From the NCBI GenBank assembly GCA_900551855.1, contig URXM01000007.1:1-37318 (forward strand): a stretch of DNA of 37,318 bases, read 5' to 3'. Shown piece by piece: positions 7,731-15,711 of the stretch. Numbering within the stretch: the first letter of the stretch is position 1; each line of letters starts with the position of its first letter. The notes under the pieces are model-generated. The model worked only from the letters and a program-made list of their open reading frames with translations. It was not told the origin of the DNA and made no database searches. Source of the DNA: an uncultured Eubacteriales bacterium. Lineage in GTDB: Bacteria > Bacillota > Clostridia > Christensenellales > UBA1242. The translations under genes were made by a program, and so were the position numbers.

Positions 7731-8364
7731 TACAGCCTTTATGACGGCAAATTTGGCTCTTAAAACGCCAAATGGTAAAGTTGTTTTAAAAGATATTGAT
7801 GCACACAGCAAACACTCAGAAAATGTCTTAAAAACCATTGACGAAATGTGTCAAGAAGCAAATATAGATGTTTTGGATGTTGGTACTGTCGCAGTTGTTG
7901 TCGGACCTGGTTCTTTTACTGGCCTTAGAATAGGGACTGCCGTAGCAAAAGCACTTGGATGTGTAAATCATGATTTAAAATTTGTTGCTATGTCTTCTTT
8001 GGAACTTATGGCAAGTATAGTCGTAAATAAAAAGCTTAACAAAGGAAACTTTGTTTGTGCATTAAATGCTCTATCAGATTTGTATTTTGTTGCATATTTT
8101 GATAAAACAGGAATAAAATTACAAGAAGAGAGAATGATAGAAAAGCAGGAATTCTTGGCAATAAAAGACCAAATTTTTGGGCTTAAAGGTGATTTGAATG
8201 ACAAGAATATAAATGAAATTGAAATAACCTGCAGTGATATGCTTTCCTTCGCAGAAGAAGAGGAAAATCTCGGTAAATTTGTCAGTGTAAATGATTTGTT
8301 GCCTGTATATTTAAGACCTTCTCAAGCGGAAGATAATTTGTTGAAAAAAAGCAAAAAAGATTAA
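7717..8364 (+). CDS. tsaB: tRNA t6A biosynthesis protein TsaB
   Basis: Non-catalytic ASKHA-fold partner of TsaD in t6A tRNA modification. 215 aa from the ATG at 7717, which has the strong site AAGGAGG 6 nt upstream; a longer in-frame reading from 7660 is rejected. The N-terminus MLAINTAF replaces the usual LaiDTS, HSENVLKTIDEM matches the dimer-interface helix, and GPGSFTGLRIG is the hallmark of the family. The C-terminal half is variable, as usual. The common neighbours rimI and tsaD do not follow: a new promoter begins 10 bp after the stop. Confidence 0.94.
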   Translation: MLAINTAFMTANLALKTPNGKVVLKDIDAHSKHSENVLKTIDEMCQEANIDVLDVGTVAVVVGPGSFTGLRIGTAVAKALGCVNHDLKFVAMSSLELMASIVVNKKLNKGNFVCALNALSDLYFVAYFDKTGIKLQEERMIEKQEFLAIKDQIFGLKGDLNDKNINEIEITCSDMLSFAEEEENLGKFVSVNDLLPVYLRPSQAEDNLLKKSKKD

Positions 8365-8373
8365 TAAAAACAG

Positions 8374-8402
8374 TTGACAAACATTTATATAGTATGTAGA
8401 AT
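8374..8402 (+). promoter_or_regulatory. Consensus promoter of the zinc-ribbon gene
   Basis: TTGACA (8374-8379), 17 bp, TAGAAT (8397-8402). The same -35, spacing and -10 are found upstream of rpmF, which suggests high expression. Confidence 0.8.
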
Positions 8403-8431
8403 ACATACCGATAAAAAGAAAGGAGTTTTAT

Positions 8432-8953
8432 ATGAAAAAACCTGTTTATATTAGATGTCCTAGATGTGAACTTAACTATATTGAAAAGAAAGATAAACTT
8501 TGTAGCGTATGCAAGGCAGAACTTTCTGCAAACAAAGAAGATTTTATTGGTGATCTTGATTTGGAACTTTGTCCAATTTGCAAAACAAATTATATCCAAC
8601 CAGATGAGATAATGTGTGCAACATGTCTTAAAGAGCATCAAGCAGAAGGCGAAGATGCTTCTAATGATTGGGAAGATTATGTAAATCGTGATGAAGAAGA
8701 AGTCGTTTACGATGATGAAGAAACAGGAGATATGGCTTCTGTGACTGACTTGGATGATGAAATCATAGATGACGATTTGGATTCAAGCATCGGTTTTGAC
8801 GATAGACTTGATGATGGATCTCTTGATGACTTGGATGAAGACCTTGATCTTGATGATGAAGATCTTGACCTTGACGATGAAGATGATGACGAAGATAACG
8901 ACGATGATAATGAAGAAGAGTCAGATGACGACGATGATGAAGATGATTTTTAA
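8432..8953 (+). CDS. Double zinc-ribbon protein with polyacidic tail
   Basis: 173 aa, not a family I can name. The first 70 residues hold two zinc-ribbon-like units: C9-P-R-C12 with C24-S-V-C27, and C47-P-I-C50 with C62-A-T-C65. From about residue 74 the chain is almost entirely Asp and Glu, ending in a near-homopolymeric acidic tail with repeats of the form DLDLDDED. This layout (small folded head, acidic tail) recalls the delta subunit RpoE of RNA polymerase, DNA-mimic proteins and histone-like chaperones, though the head is different. The gene has a consensus promoter, AAAGGAG ribosome binding site and its own terminator overlapping the stop codon. It is probably abundant and may act on nucleic-acid-binding machinery (inference). 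Confidence 0.85.
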   Translation: MKKPVYIRCPRCELNYIEKKDKLCSVCKAELSANKEDFIGDLDLELCPICKTNYIQPDEIMCATCLKEHQAEGEDASNDWEDYVNRDEEEVVYDDEETGDMASVTDLDDEIIDDDLDSSIGFDDRLDDGSLDDLDEDLDLDDEDLDLDDEDDDEDNDDDNEEESDDDDDEDDF

Positions 8954-8967
8954 TAATCATCTTTTTT
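8940..8967 (+). terminator. Terminator of the zinc-ribbon gene
   Basis: 9-bp stem (8940-8948 with 8955-8963) followed by a T-run to 8967; the stop codon lies in the loop. Confidence 0.75.
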
Positions 8968-9015
8968 GTTTTAAAGATTGCATAATATGAAAAACGGCAT
9001 ATAAAAAACGGCAAC

Positions 9016-9047
9016 AAAAAAGAGAGTGTTTAAACTCTCTTTTTTTT
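9016..9047. terminator. Bidirectional terminator between convergent genes
   Basis: Stem of about 12 bp including AGAGAGT/ACTCTCT with A-run and T-run flanks. It ends the minus-strand surface-protein gene and backs up the plus-strand terminator. Confidence 0.8.
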
Positions 9048-12000
9048 ATTTTCTTTTGTTATTGTTGCTTGTCTTTGAATTGTTTTCCTCTGTTTTGTTG
9101 TTTGTTTTTGCTTGCTCTTTATTGAGTCTTTTTGAAAGTTTTGCCAATTCTTTTTGTTTCATTTCTTCTTGTGCATAAACTTTTCTTTCCAAGCTTAACA
9201 AATATTCAGGGGAGTTGATGTTTTCAATTTGTTTGTTGAGTGAATCAATCTTTTCAACAATAACAGTTCTCTTTTGAGCGAATACCTTGAATTCTTTGTC
9301 TGTTTCCTTTGAAACTTGACCTTTATCTTTTTCTCTCAAACTCAAAACTTTTTGTTTGTGTAATTTTTCCAAGTTGTCAAGTTCTTTCTGGAATTTGTCG
9401 ATAGTTGATTTAACTTCAAGGATTTCTGCATCTCTTTGTTTTTTAGCTTTAGTCTTAACAGCATCAACATTTAAGCTTGACTTTCTGTCGTATGTTTCTT
9501 TACGCTTTCTTTCAATCTTCTTGATTTTAACTTTTCTAAGGATGCTTCCAACTACGGCGATAACAATTGCCAAAGCTGTGATAAGTGATGGGATCAAGAG
9601 CCAATCAAAACCACCTTCTGTTGTGTCAGTTGTAGGTTCTTCTGTGTCGTCTGTTCCTTCATCTGTATCTTCTTCTGTTGAATCAGCTTTAGAAACAAAC
9701 ACTTTATCTTCATTCACATCATAGTTTTTGTCGGTTGCAGTATCGTTTGCAGAGTTGTAAGTTGTTTCGTCAGATTCTTCAAATGCAATGTCATATATTG
9801 CCATAGAACCTGCTGTTTCTGTTGTGTCACAAACAAGGGCGATATACAATTTTCCAGATGCATCTTCTGTTGGGTGGAAGTACATTGTATATGTTTCATA
9901 TCCATCGTTTGAAACAAGTGAAGTCATATAATCAAATCCTGTTATACCAAATGTTGCTCCATATGAATATGTTTTGTTTTTGTCTAACTCAACGCCATTG
10001 TTGTTGTAATTGAAGTTTGTTTTAAGTTTAAATGAAAGGGCGTAGTAAGTGTCTGCTTTTAAATCAAGGTTGAAGTTTGATTGAATTGCATAAGATCCAA
10101 CACCTTGACTTTGAATAAAGAAGACATTTTTGCTTTCTTCGTCAGCTGTTTCTTTTTCAATATAGAATGGGCTGTTTTCTGTAAATTTGTCACTCTTTAC
10201 AATTCCACCATTTATAGCACTTCCGTCAGAACTTGAAACTGAACCAGTATAAGCTGGGGTGATGCTTGTATTGAGATCTGTTGTAATATCGTTTGTTGGG
10301 AGGTTGAGATAGAAGTTTGACATATCAACAACACCAAATGTATCTTCATTTCCTTCTGCAGTATTTACTTTGTTTTCATATTCTTTGCTTTCAACTGTTG
10401 TGAGTTCGAAGTTATCAAAATAAGCAAATCCTGCAACATTGTTTTCGGTTGTTCCAAAATCAATTACGATGTATGCGTTGTTTGTTCCTTCCAAAGATTT
10501 CAAATAAATAGAATATTCTTTCCATTCTCCATTTGAAGAAACATCATTTGCTTCAAACAACTTAAATCCATCTTCTCCATACAAACTTATATTGATTGAT
10601 GCATTTTGAGCAGTAGTGCTGTAAGTTTTATATTTGAAACTGAGTTTGTAGGTGCTATTTGCTTCAAGAGAAATGTTTTCTGAAGTAAGTTTTTGCCATG
10701 ACTCATGAATGTTTGCAAGCATCATAACATTGTCAGGTTCTGAAGTAGAATTTCTGCTGTTTTTTGGATTTGTATATGTTGCCCAGTAATATGGGTTGTC
10801 AATATCTTCAACACCACTTGCTTTCAATTCGTTGTATTTTGCAACATATTTTTTATATTCAGATTCTTCTGTGTTGATTACACCATCAAACAACAATCCG
10901 TTTCCACCTTCAACTGTCCAGTTTTGGGCGGTAAGAGGATAATTGTAATTGTCTATTGTGACAAGATTGAAGTTTCCATTTGGAACAGTAAGGGTTGCTG
11001 AGTTTGTGTTTAATTGAACTTTGTTTGTTGCTGCATCATATTCTTCTGATGTTGCCTTTTCAACTGTCACATCATCAAATACAACACAACCAGTTGCTGC
11101 TTCATCGCTCTTTCCAAGTCCTAAAGAAATGTTGATTGATGAATTGTATAATGCTCCACCTTTAACATAAAATTCAATTACGCCATAATCATTGACAAAG
11201 TCGTTGTCTGCATTTGCAGTAACAGCACTGCTTGCAGTTTGGGCGGTTAATGTATATTGTTTGTCGGTGAGGTTGTAGGCTGTCAAAACATTGTCATTTT
11301 CTTCAACAAACATATAAACATTTCCGTCTGTCAATTCAGAGATTTTGTAATATGCTTTAATTTTGTAGATTTCGTTTGCATTGATGCTTACATCGTTTGA
11401 TTTAACATTTACATAATTGTTGTCTGCCCAAAGTCCAAGGAGGTAGTTGTTTGCAGAAATTGAAACTTTTTCTCCATCAATTTCTGCTTCACATGAAAGG
11501 TTTGAACCTACAAAGTCATAACCAGTCACACTCTTGAAATATTCAGGGCTTTTTGAATCAAATATTTGAGCGTTTCCGCTTCCAGATTTTTTCCAATTTT
11601 TCAAAGAAGAAATATCATCGTTGTATATTCCGTCTTCAAAATCAAAATTGTTTGTTGGATAATCAATTGTTTCTTTGTTTCTTAAATCAATCAAGTTTAC
11701 GCAATCATAAACTTCTGTTGTCACATTTCCATCACTTCCAGTGATTTCTTGTGTATATGTTTTTCCAAAGTATGATTGGTATGTTTTCCAGAATGTATTT
11801 TCACTGTATTGATATACATGACAATCATCAAAGAAAACTACACCACTGCTTTCTTTTCCAGATTCGTTTGCACCAAGCCAAAGGTCAAGGGTTACGCTTT
11901 GTTCTTTATTTCCTGTAGCTACGAAGAAGTAGAAAGTTACCCATTCTTTTGAAGATACTCTTACATATTCTGCTTTTACAGGATTTCCATCTTCATCAGT

Positions 12001-12954
12001 GAGTCCTGACAAATACATAGAACCAAAAACATAATCATTTAAAGAATCGTATTCTGTTTTTGTTGTATAGTATGTTGTGCCTTCTGCAACTACATAGTTT
12101 CCTTTTTCTGAATCATAAGCGATGTCGCAGGTGTAGTATGTTGCACCATTGTTTATATTGATTTGTTGTTGATCTCCTTCTCCAACTTTTTCTATGTCAT
12201 TTACAGAAACATAAACAGGAGCGTTGTCGTTCATGAAACCAATATATTTGTCATCTTCATAAAATACTTTTGCATTTTCTACTGCATTTGCGAGTTGTCC
12301 AGCTTCTGACAATGTTTTATGAAGGTAATATGTTTTGCTTTTATATGTGAAAGAAATATATTCATCAAAGCCTTTAGCTTCAAAAATACTTTTGCCAATT
12401 GTTGTTTGTTCTTCCAAATTTGAAAATACTACATAAGATGTATAAGAATTGTAGTTTGTGTCATTCTTATATGAAACTTGGAAAGAATAGAATGAATTTG
12501 CTGACAATGAAATTGTGTTTGACTTATATCCTTGTCTTGCAGTTGCGTACTTTGTTGAATCACTTGTTTGAGAGTTGATCATCAAAATGTACTTATCTGT
12601 TGCCTTTGCAAGGGGGTTGTTTGAAAGATGATAAGTGCTTGTCATATAAGTCTGGAAAGAGTTTCCAGTGTTTATAATTCCAGCTGTTGTGTTTCTATCA
12701 TTGAGTTGGCCTGTCCATCCAGACAAAGAAGTGCTGATAGAATATGTTGAACTGCTAGAATTGAAATTATTGTTGGTCACACTTACTTCTTTCATGTAGC
12801 CAGAATAATAATTTGTTGATGTGCTTGTGCCATCATCTGCCTTTGCGGTGTTCATATCATTTAAGGTATAAACAAGTCCGGAAGCGGACAAAGGAAGGAT
12901 TAACGCAAAGATAAACATAATAATTTTGCTTTTGATAATTCTAAATTTTTTCAT
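9046..12954 (-). CDS. Large membrane-anchored surface protein with four beta-sandwich modules
   Basis: 1302 aa. Residues 1-40 form a signal peptide or signal anchor (Lys-rich start, hydrophobic MFIFALILPLSASGLVYTL, then TAKADD). Four modules follow with the pattern of carbohydrate-binding jelly-roll folds. Each has a strand like SLSANSFYSFQVSYK, SINANEIYKIKAYYK, SLEANSTYKLSFKYK or DLKADTYYALSFKLK, and later a calcium-site-like strand such as VVFFDDCHVY, CVVFDDVTVE, FAYFDNFEL or MAIYDIAFEE. A Thr/Asp/Glu-rich spacer leads to one membrane helix (about 1118-1139). A 163-residue Lys-rich, coiled-coil cytoplasmic tail ends the protein. There is no LPxTG motif or catalytic domain that I recognise. 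A good promoter lies upstream and AAAGGGTG serves as ribosome binding site. It probably displays glycan-binding domains on the cell; the ligand is unknown. Confidence 0.85.
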   Translation of the reverse strand: MKKFRIIKSKIIMFIFALILPLSASGLVYTLNDMNTAKADDGTSTSTNYYSGYMKEVSVTNNNFNSSSSTYSISTSLSGWTGQLNDRNTTAGIINTGNSFQTYMTSTYHLSNNPLAKATDKYILMINSQTSDSTKYATARQGYKSNTISLSANSFYSFQVSYKNDTNYNSYTSYVVFSNLEEQTTIGKSIFEAKGFDEYISFTYKSKTYYLHKTLSEAGQLANAVENAKVFYEDDKYIGFMNDNAPVYVSVNDIEKVGEGDQQQININNGATYYTCDIAYDSEKGNYVVAEGTTYYTTKTEYDSLNDYVFGSMYLSGLTDEDGNPVKAEYVRVSSKEWVTFYFFVATGNKEQSVTLDLWLGANESGKESSGVVFFDDCHVYQYSENTFWKTYQSYFGKTYTQEITGSDGNVTTEVYDCVNLIDLRNKETIDYPTNNFDFEDGIYNDDISSLKNWKKSGSGNAQIFDSKSPEYFKSVTGYDFVGSNLSCEAEIDGEKVSISANNYLLGLWADNNYVNVKSNDVSINANEIYKIKAYYKISELTDGNVYMFVEENDNVLTAYNLTDKQYTLTAQTASSAVTANADNDFVNDYGVIEFYVKGGALYNSSINISLGLGKSDEAATGCVVFDDVTVEKATSEEYDAATNKVQLNTNSATLTVPNGNFNLVTIDNYNYPLTAQNWTVEGGNGLLFDGVINTEESEYKKYVAKYNELKASGVEDIDNPYYWATYTNPKNSRNSTSEPDNVMMLANIHESWQKLTSENISLEANSTYKLSFKYKTYSTTAQNASINISLYGEDGFKLFEANDVSSNGEWKEYSIYLKSLEGTNNAYIVIDFGTTENNVAGFAYFDNFELTTVESKEYENKVNTAEGNEDTFGVVDMSNFYLNLPTNDITTDLNTSITPAYTGSVSSSDGSAINGGIVKSDKFTENSPFYIEKETADEESKNVFFIQSQGVGSYAIQSNFNLDLKADTYYALSFKLKTNFNYNNNGVELDKNKTYSYGATFGITGFDYMTSLVSNDGYETYTMYFHPTEDASGKLYIALVCDTTETAGSMAIYDIAFEESDETTYNSANDTATDKNYDVNEDKVFVSKADSTEEDTDEGTDDTEEPTTDTTEGGFDWLLIPSLITALAIVIAVVGSILRKVKIKKIERKRKETYDRKSSLNVDAVKTKAKKQRDAEILEVKSTIDKFQKELDNLEKLHKQKVLSLREKDKGQVSKETDKEFKVFAQKRTVIVEKIDSLNKQIENINSPEYLLSLERKVYAQEEMKQKELAKLSKRLNKEQAKTNNKTEENNSKTSNNNKRK

Positions 12955-12986
12955 ACTTCACCCTTTACTGTTAGTTTAACTGCTTT

Positions 12987-13015
12987 ATTATAATACATTT
13001 AATACAAATAATCAA
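12987..13015 (-). promoter_or_regulatory. Promoter of the 1302-aa surface-protein gene
   Basis: Minus strand TTGATT (13015-13010), 17 bp, TATAAT (12992-12987), ending 32 bp before the ATG. Confidence 0.75.
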
Positions 13016-13047
13016 ATATTTTCTTTAAAATTATTAACAATAATACT

Positions 13048-13452
13048 ATGAAAGATACAAGTTTGAAGCAAAAAGAGGACAGAAAAGAAAAGTTGAGTCT
13101 AAAAAGTAAATTGGTCTTGTGTGTATGTGGAATAATTATTGGTTTTGTTAATGGATTTTTTGGAGGCGGTGGGGGAATGATTTGTGTGCCTATACTTGAA
13201 AGGGTTCTTCATCTGTCAGACAAATATTCACATGCGACAGCAATCGTGATTATTTTACCAATTTCTTTCGTAAGTGCAGTGATATATTTTTTGAGTGGAA
13301 ATTTGGAAACTATACCTTTTTTGACTGTTGGAACAGGTGTTGTTTTGGGTGGAATTGTAGGGGCTTTTGTATTGAAATTTTTACCTTCAAAAGTTATAAA
13401 AATTATTTTTGTTTTTATTATGCTTGCAGGCGGAATAAGATTGTTGTTTTGA
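13048..13452 (+). CDS. Half-size TSUP (TauE/SafE, DUF81) permease, first of a pair
   Basis: 134 aa, about half of a standard TSUP transporter (~250 aa). These proteins export sulfite, sulfoacetate or related small anions. After a charged N-terminus of ~20 residues come GFVNGFFGGGGGMICVPIL, the glycine-rich motif of one TSUP repeat, and further helices ending in LPSKVIKIIFVFIMLAGG. A full transporter has two such repeats in inverted topology; here the second half is encoded by the next gene. No Shine-Dalgarno precedes the ATG at 13048, which lies in a TAATACT context, so a leaderless start is possible but no good -35 is visible. The substrate is unknown. Confidence 0.85.
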   Translation: MKDTSLKQKEDRKEKLSLKSKLVLCVCGIIIGFVNGFFGGGGGMICVPILERVLHLSDKYSHATAIVIILPISFVSAVIYFLSGNLETIPFLTVGTGVVLGGIVGAFVLKFLPSKVIKIIFVFIMLAGGIRLLF

Positions 13453-13547
13453 AAATATAATTTTGTTTAAAATGTCAAAAAAAATGATTGCGTTATGCAA
13501 AATTTGAACATTTTATCTTAAAAAATCAACAAAAAAAAGGAGCATTT

Positions 13548-13910
13548 ATGTTGTATTTTTTTTATATTTTAGCAGGGTTTGTTTCTGGTATTTTTGGAGG
13601 GTTAGGAATGGGAGGAGGAACTCTTCTTATCCCAATTTTGACTATCTTTTTAAATGTCGATCAAAAGCTTGCTCAGGGACTAAATTTATTGAGTTTTTTG
13701 GTTATGGCTATTTTTTCAATTTATATTCATTATCGCAATGGTTTTATCGTGACAAAAAATATTTTTTGGATAATATTTTTTGGGGTTATTTTTTCTGTTC
13801 TTGGGGCTCTTTTGATGTCTTATTTGCCTTCTAAAATTTTAAAAATGATTTTTGGTATTTTTCTTTGTTGTTTGGCAGTGGTAGAATTTATAAAAGTATT
13901 CAAAAAATAG
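13548..13910 (+). CDS. Half-size TSUP (TauE/SafE, DUF81) permease, second of a pair
   Basis: 120 aa from the ATG at 13548, chosen because AAAAGGAG stands 5 nt upstream; an in-frame reading to 13488 is rejected. The N-terminus carries GFVSGIFGGLGMGGGTLLIP, the matching glycine-rich repeat of TSUP permeases. Then come about three more helices with LPSKILKMIFGIFLCCLA, very similar to the end of the previous gene product. The two genes are 95 bp apart and together rebuild a full-length transporter, probably as a heterodimer. The shared LPSK-x-(I/L)-K motif shows that the halves arose by duplication. Substrate not determinable. Confidence 0.87.
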   Translation: MLYFFYILAGFVSGIFGGLGMGGGTLLIPILTIFLNVDQKLAQGLNLLSFLVMAIFSIYIHYRNGFIVTKNIFWIIFFGVIFSVLGALLMSYLPSKILKMIFGIFLCCLAVVEFIKVFKK

Positions 13911-14017
13911 TTTACAAACGCACATTTTTATGATATATTTATATCGTATAATTTTGATATTACTATATAATTTTATTTATATCGTTGTGTCAAAATATTT
14001 TTCATGAGAGGTGAAAT

Positions 14018-14188
14018 ATGGTTGATAAAGAAAAATGTATAGGATGTGGCACTTGTGTTGCTATTTGTCCAGTTGGGGCTATTTCATTTGATACAGATGG
14101 AAAAGCAAAAATTGACAAAACAAAATGCATTCATTGTGGATCTTGCCAAGCAAGTTGTCCAGTTGGAGCTATTGATTTAGATAAATAA
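14018..14188 (+). CDS. 2[4Fe-4S] ferredoxin (clostridial type)
   Basis: 56-aa small gene. It holds two CxxCxxCxxxCP clusters: C7, C10, C13, C17 and C37, C40, C43, C47, each followed by PVGAI. This is the classic 8Fe-8S ferredoxin that carries electrons for pyruvate:ferredoxin oxidoreductase, hydrogenases and similar anaerobic enzymes. The first nine residues (MVDKEKCIG) lack any extension. AGAGGTG lies 6 nt upstream. Two TATAAT-like boxes at 13947-13952 and 13966-13971 could be its promoter, but no good -35 matches. The Ppx/GppA-like gene starts only 26 bp after the stop, so the two may be co-transcribed although no functional link is obvious. Confidence 0.96.
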   Translation: MVDKEKCIGCGTCVAICPVGAISFDTDGKAKIDKTKCIHCGSCQASCPVGAIDLDK

Positions 14189-14214
14189 CAAAGCAAGCAA
14201 AAGTGAGGATTTTT

Positions 14215-15696
14215 ATGGAAAATATTGCATACATTCAACTTAATGAAAGAAAAGTCAAATTGTTGATTGTTCAAAGTAGAAACGGCAGATACAGAATTTT
14301 GGAAGAAGTTGAAAACTATTATGATTTGACTCATGATATAACCAAAGATTGTCTTTTCAGCCCAAAGTCTAAAGCTGACATTTTGAAAATTTTGAATATA
14401 TATCGTTATACTATCGAAACTTTTAATGTTGGCAAAATGATTGCTATTGCTTCAAACATTATTGTAAAAGCAAGAAATTATCGTGGTCTTTTAGATGAAA
14501 TTTATACAAACACTGGCATGAACTTTACTATTTTCAATGACGATGATATTGTAAAAAACACATATCTTTCTTGTATGTCAGAAATTGATGCTTCAAAGGG
14601 GTATATCGTAAACATTGATTCTTATAATACTTACATTTTGAAGTTTAACAGAAGAAATGTTGTGGAATATAATGTTATCCCTTATGGATATAGCAATTTG
14701 TCTTCATCTAAGATGAGTTTTGCTGATATGGTTAGTGCAGTTAAGAAAGATTTGAAAAAATCTTCTCTTATCAAAAATTATGAAGATGACATGTTGTTTG
14801 GTTGTGGTCCAAGCTTTATTGATATTTCAAGAATTGCAAAAAAATTGACTAGATATCCTATTGATATTGACAACAATTACGAACTTACAGACAGTGCAGT
14901 TCAAAAAGTTGTTGATTTTGCAAAAGATCTTGATGCTCAAAAAGTTAAAAAGATAAAAGGTTTGGGACCTGAAGGTGCAGAAAGTATAAGTGGTGGACTT
15001 GCAATCATAAGTGCTTTATATGAAGTTTTGAAAATTGCTTCTGTAAATGTGACTACTGCAGATTCTCTTGAAGGCGTCGTAATGTCAAATCTTGTTGGGT
15101 CAGCAAATGAAAAATTTTCTGATTTGTTGCAAAACAGTTTGGACAATTATTACGAATTTAAGAAAGAAGGCTTGGCAATAAACAGTCAAGTGTATGATAT
15201 GGCTATTTTGCTCTTTAAGCAATTGAAAGTTGTTCATAAATTGCCAAGAGCGTATGTAAAGCCTTTAAAAATTGCTGCATATATGTTTGATTGTGGAAAG
15301 TTTATCAATTTCAATAATTATCAAAAACATTCTTTCTACACAATTTTGAATTCTAATATTGCTGGTGCAACTCAAAAAGAAATTTTGCTTGCCGCTTTTG
15401 CCTGCACTTGTCAAAATCTTGATAATTTCAACTTGGCTGAAATTATGAAGTATAAAGAAATTTTGACAGATGAAGATGTTGATGCAATTAGAAAATTGGG
15501 AGTTCTTGTAAACTTAGCCGTAAACTTAAATGCTTCAAGAAAAAATATCATCAATGATATTGTTTGTGATATTTTGGGTGACTCTATCATAATGAAAACT
15601 GTTGTTAGCTCTGACCCTTCATTTGAAATTATGCAAAGTATGAAAATTTCTGATGATTTTAAGAAAATATTTAAGAAAAGTTTGCAAATAATATAG
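14215..15696 (+). CDS. Degenerate Ppx/GppA-like (ASKHA) protein with HD-like C-terminus
   Basis: 493 aa from the ATG at 14215 (GAGGA 5 nt upstream; an in-frame GTG at 14203 is less likely). The overall layout is that of exopolyphosphatase/pppGpp phosphohydrolases. The region around KIKGLGPEGAESISGGLAII and VTTADSLEGVV matches the conserved Ppx segment (GL-x-P-x-R-A/E...I-x-x-G). KHSFYTILNSNI matches the HSxYLI part of the C-terminal HD-like domain. However, the first phosphate loop is YIQLNERKVKLLIV instead of IDxGSNSxRL, and the second is NIDSYNTYILKF (residues 133-144) instead of DIGGGSTE. The HD pair is MFDCG instead of LHDIG. It is therefore probably a non-catalytic pseudoenzyme. It is followed by two tightly linked genes (gaps of 15 and 9 bp). 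Confidence 0.7.
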   Translation: MENIAYIQLNERKVKLLIVQSRNGRYRILEEVENYYDLTHDITKDCLFSPKSKADILKILNIYRYTIETFNVGKMIAIASNIIVKARNYRGLLDEIYTNTGMNFTIFNDDDIVKNTYLSCMSEIDASKGYIVNIDSYNTYILKFNRRNVVEYNVIPYGYSNLSSSKMSFADMVSAVKKDLKKSSLIKNYEDDMLFGCGPSFIDISRIAKKLTRYPIDIDNNYELTDSAVQKVVDFAKDLDAQKVKKIKGLGPEGAESISGGLAIISALYEVLKIASVNVTTADSLEGVVMSNLVGSANEKFSDLLQNSLDNYYEFKKEGLAINSQVYDMAILLFKQLKVVHKLPRAYVKPLKIAAYMFDCGKFINFNNYQKHSFYTILNSNIAGATQKEILLAAFACTCQNLDNFNLAEIMKYKEILTDEDVDAIRKLGVLVNLAVNLNASRKNIINDIVCDILGDSIIMKTVVSSDPSFEIMQSMKISDDFKKIFKKSLQII

Positions 15697-15711
15697 TTTA
15701 AAAGGTTATTT

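Noticed and set aside
8763..9017. Minus-strand frame rich in His, Arg and Leu across the acidic tail gene
   Set aside because: It is the antisense of GAT/GAC repeats coding Asp; no ribosome binding site and no family pattern.
13947..13982. Repeated TTTATATCG/TATAAT blocks before the ferredoxin gene as an operator
   Set aside because: The repeats are short and AT-rich with no dyad; they may be -10 boxes but no matching -35 was found.
14203..14217. GTG at 14203 as start of the Ppx/GppA-like gene
   Set aside because: The GAGGA at 14205-14209 lies inside that reading and is properly placed for the ATG at 14215.
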